Shown here piece by piece: positions 63,701 to 64,000 of a stretch of DNA of 64,000 nt. The notes beneath the pieces are model-generated. The model did not search any database and was not told the DNA's origin. It saw only the letters and a list, made by a program, of their open reading frames with translations. The stretch lies in assembly GCA_013399015.1 (NCBI GenBank), contig VWZX01008269.1, positions 4,355 to 68,354 of the forward strand. Reading direction: 5' to 3'. A program made the translations under genes and the position numbers. Position 1 is the first letter of the stretch. Every line of letters begins with the position of its first letter. This stretch comes from Galbula dea. Lineage: Eukaryota > Chordata > Aves > Piciformes > Galbulidae.

Positions 63701-64000
63701 TGATTTTGAACATACTTTCAATTATTCACAAAAAAAAAAAAATGTTATAACGCACAATGCAAGCACATACTATATCTGGGTATCCATTTGTACCAACTAA
63801 ATGACTTAAATAAAACTTTTGAGGATACAATCACACAGATTATTCATCAAAAGTATGCATGGAAAAAAGGATTAAAAGATAAACACATTAATGAAAAATA
63901 CTGGATTAGAATAGAAAATACTACATGTCTACAACCATTTTAATCATAATTTCTAGTTTTCTATTAAAAAAAAAAAAAGAAAGTTTTTGGGTTGATGAGT
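63701..64000. other. Unique AT-rich sequence at the window end
   Basis: Nothing assignable. A runs occur at 63730-63742 and 63966-63978. Confidence 0.55.

Noticed and set aside
1..64000. Endogenous retrovirus or other viral insertion
   Set aside because: No paired LTRs, no primer-binding-site or polypurine-tract arrangement, and no retroviral or other viral protein motif were found. The RT sequences present are CR1.
1..64000. CRISPR array, operon or other prokaryotic system
   Set aside because: No regular spaced repeats, no gene clusters with short spacing, and the repeat content is avian nuclear.

Overview
The window looks like nuclear DNA from a bird. The main evidence is the repeat content. 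Every interspersed repeat I can name is a CR1-type LINE, and the best-preserved copies end in the avian 8-bp tail unit (ATTCTGTG or ATTCTATG). I see no mammalian L1, Alu or other SINE, and no retroviral LTR pair. The background is AT-rich with very few CpGs, many A/T runs and short microsatellites, as in a large intron or gene desert. The order or species cannot be fixed from sequence alone.

No host protein-coding gene, tRNA, rRNA or known small RNA could be supported. The longest open frames are either sense or antisense to CR1, or show no coding signal. The annotation is therefore a map of CR1 remnants, simple repeats, a few candidate regulatory or structured patches, and the unique sequence between them.

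CR1 layout: 826-1120 (-), 8695-9740 (-; a collapsed element with pieces of ORF1, endonuclease and reverse transcriptase), 10830-10975 (weak), 16962-17043 (+, 3' end only), 17963-18215 (+, old), 25514-25858 (-), 32404-32570 (+, internally duplicated), 35222-35893 (+, youngest, 193 codons open), 49975-50215 (+, very decayed), 50812-50979 (-, near-twin of the 35-kb copy), 56725-57900 (+, RT core deleted), 60866-60932 (-, tail only) and 63541-63700 (-). They belong to at least three age or tail classes, so the locus has taken CR1 insertions over a long period in both orientations.

Between them are several islands that are more GC- or CpG-rich, or more structured, than their surroundings: about 7388-7463, 12047-12330, 28400-28720, 37745-38340 and 43560-43760. 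There is also a perfect 14-bp inverted repeat at 16339-16373. These are the places where unrecognised regulatory elements, non-coding exons or old transposons could lie. I found no evidence for a new multi-gene system. The most informative observations are the two CR1 copies whose RT-coding middles are missing, one with a splice-like junction, and the RCGTG cluster near 28.6 kb.
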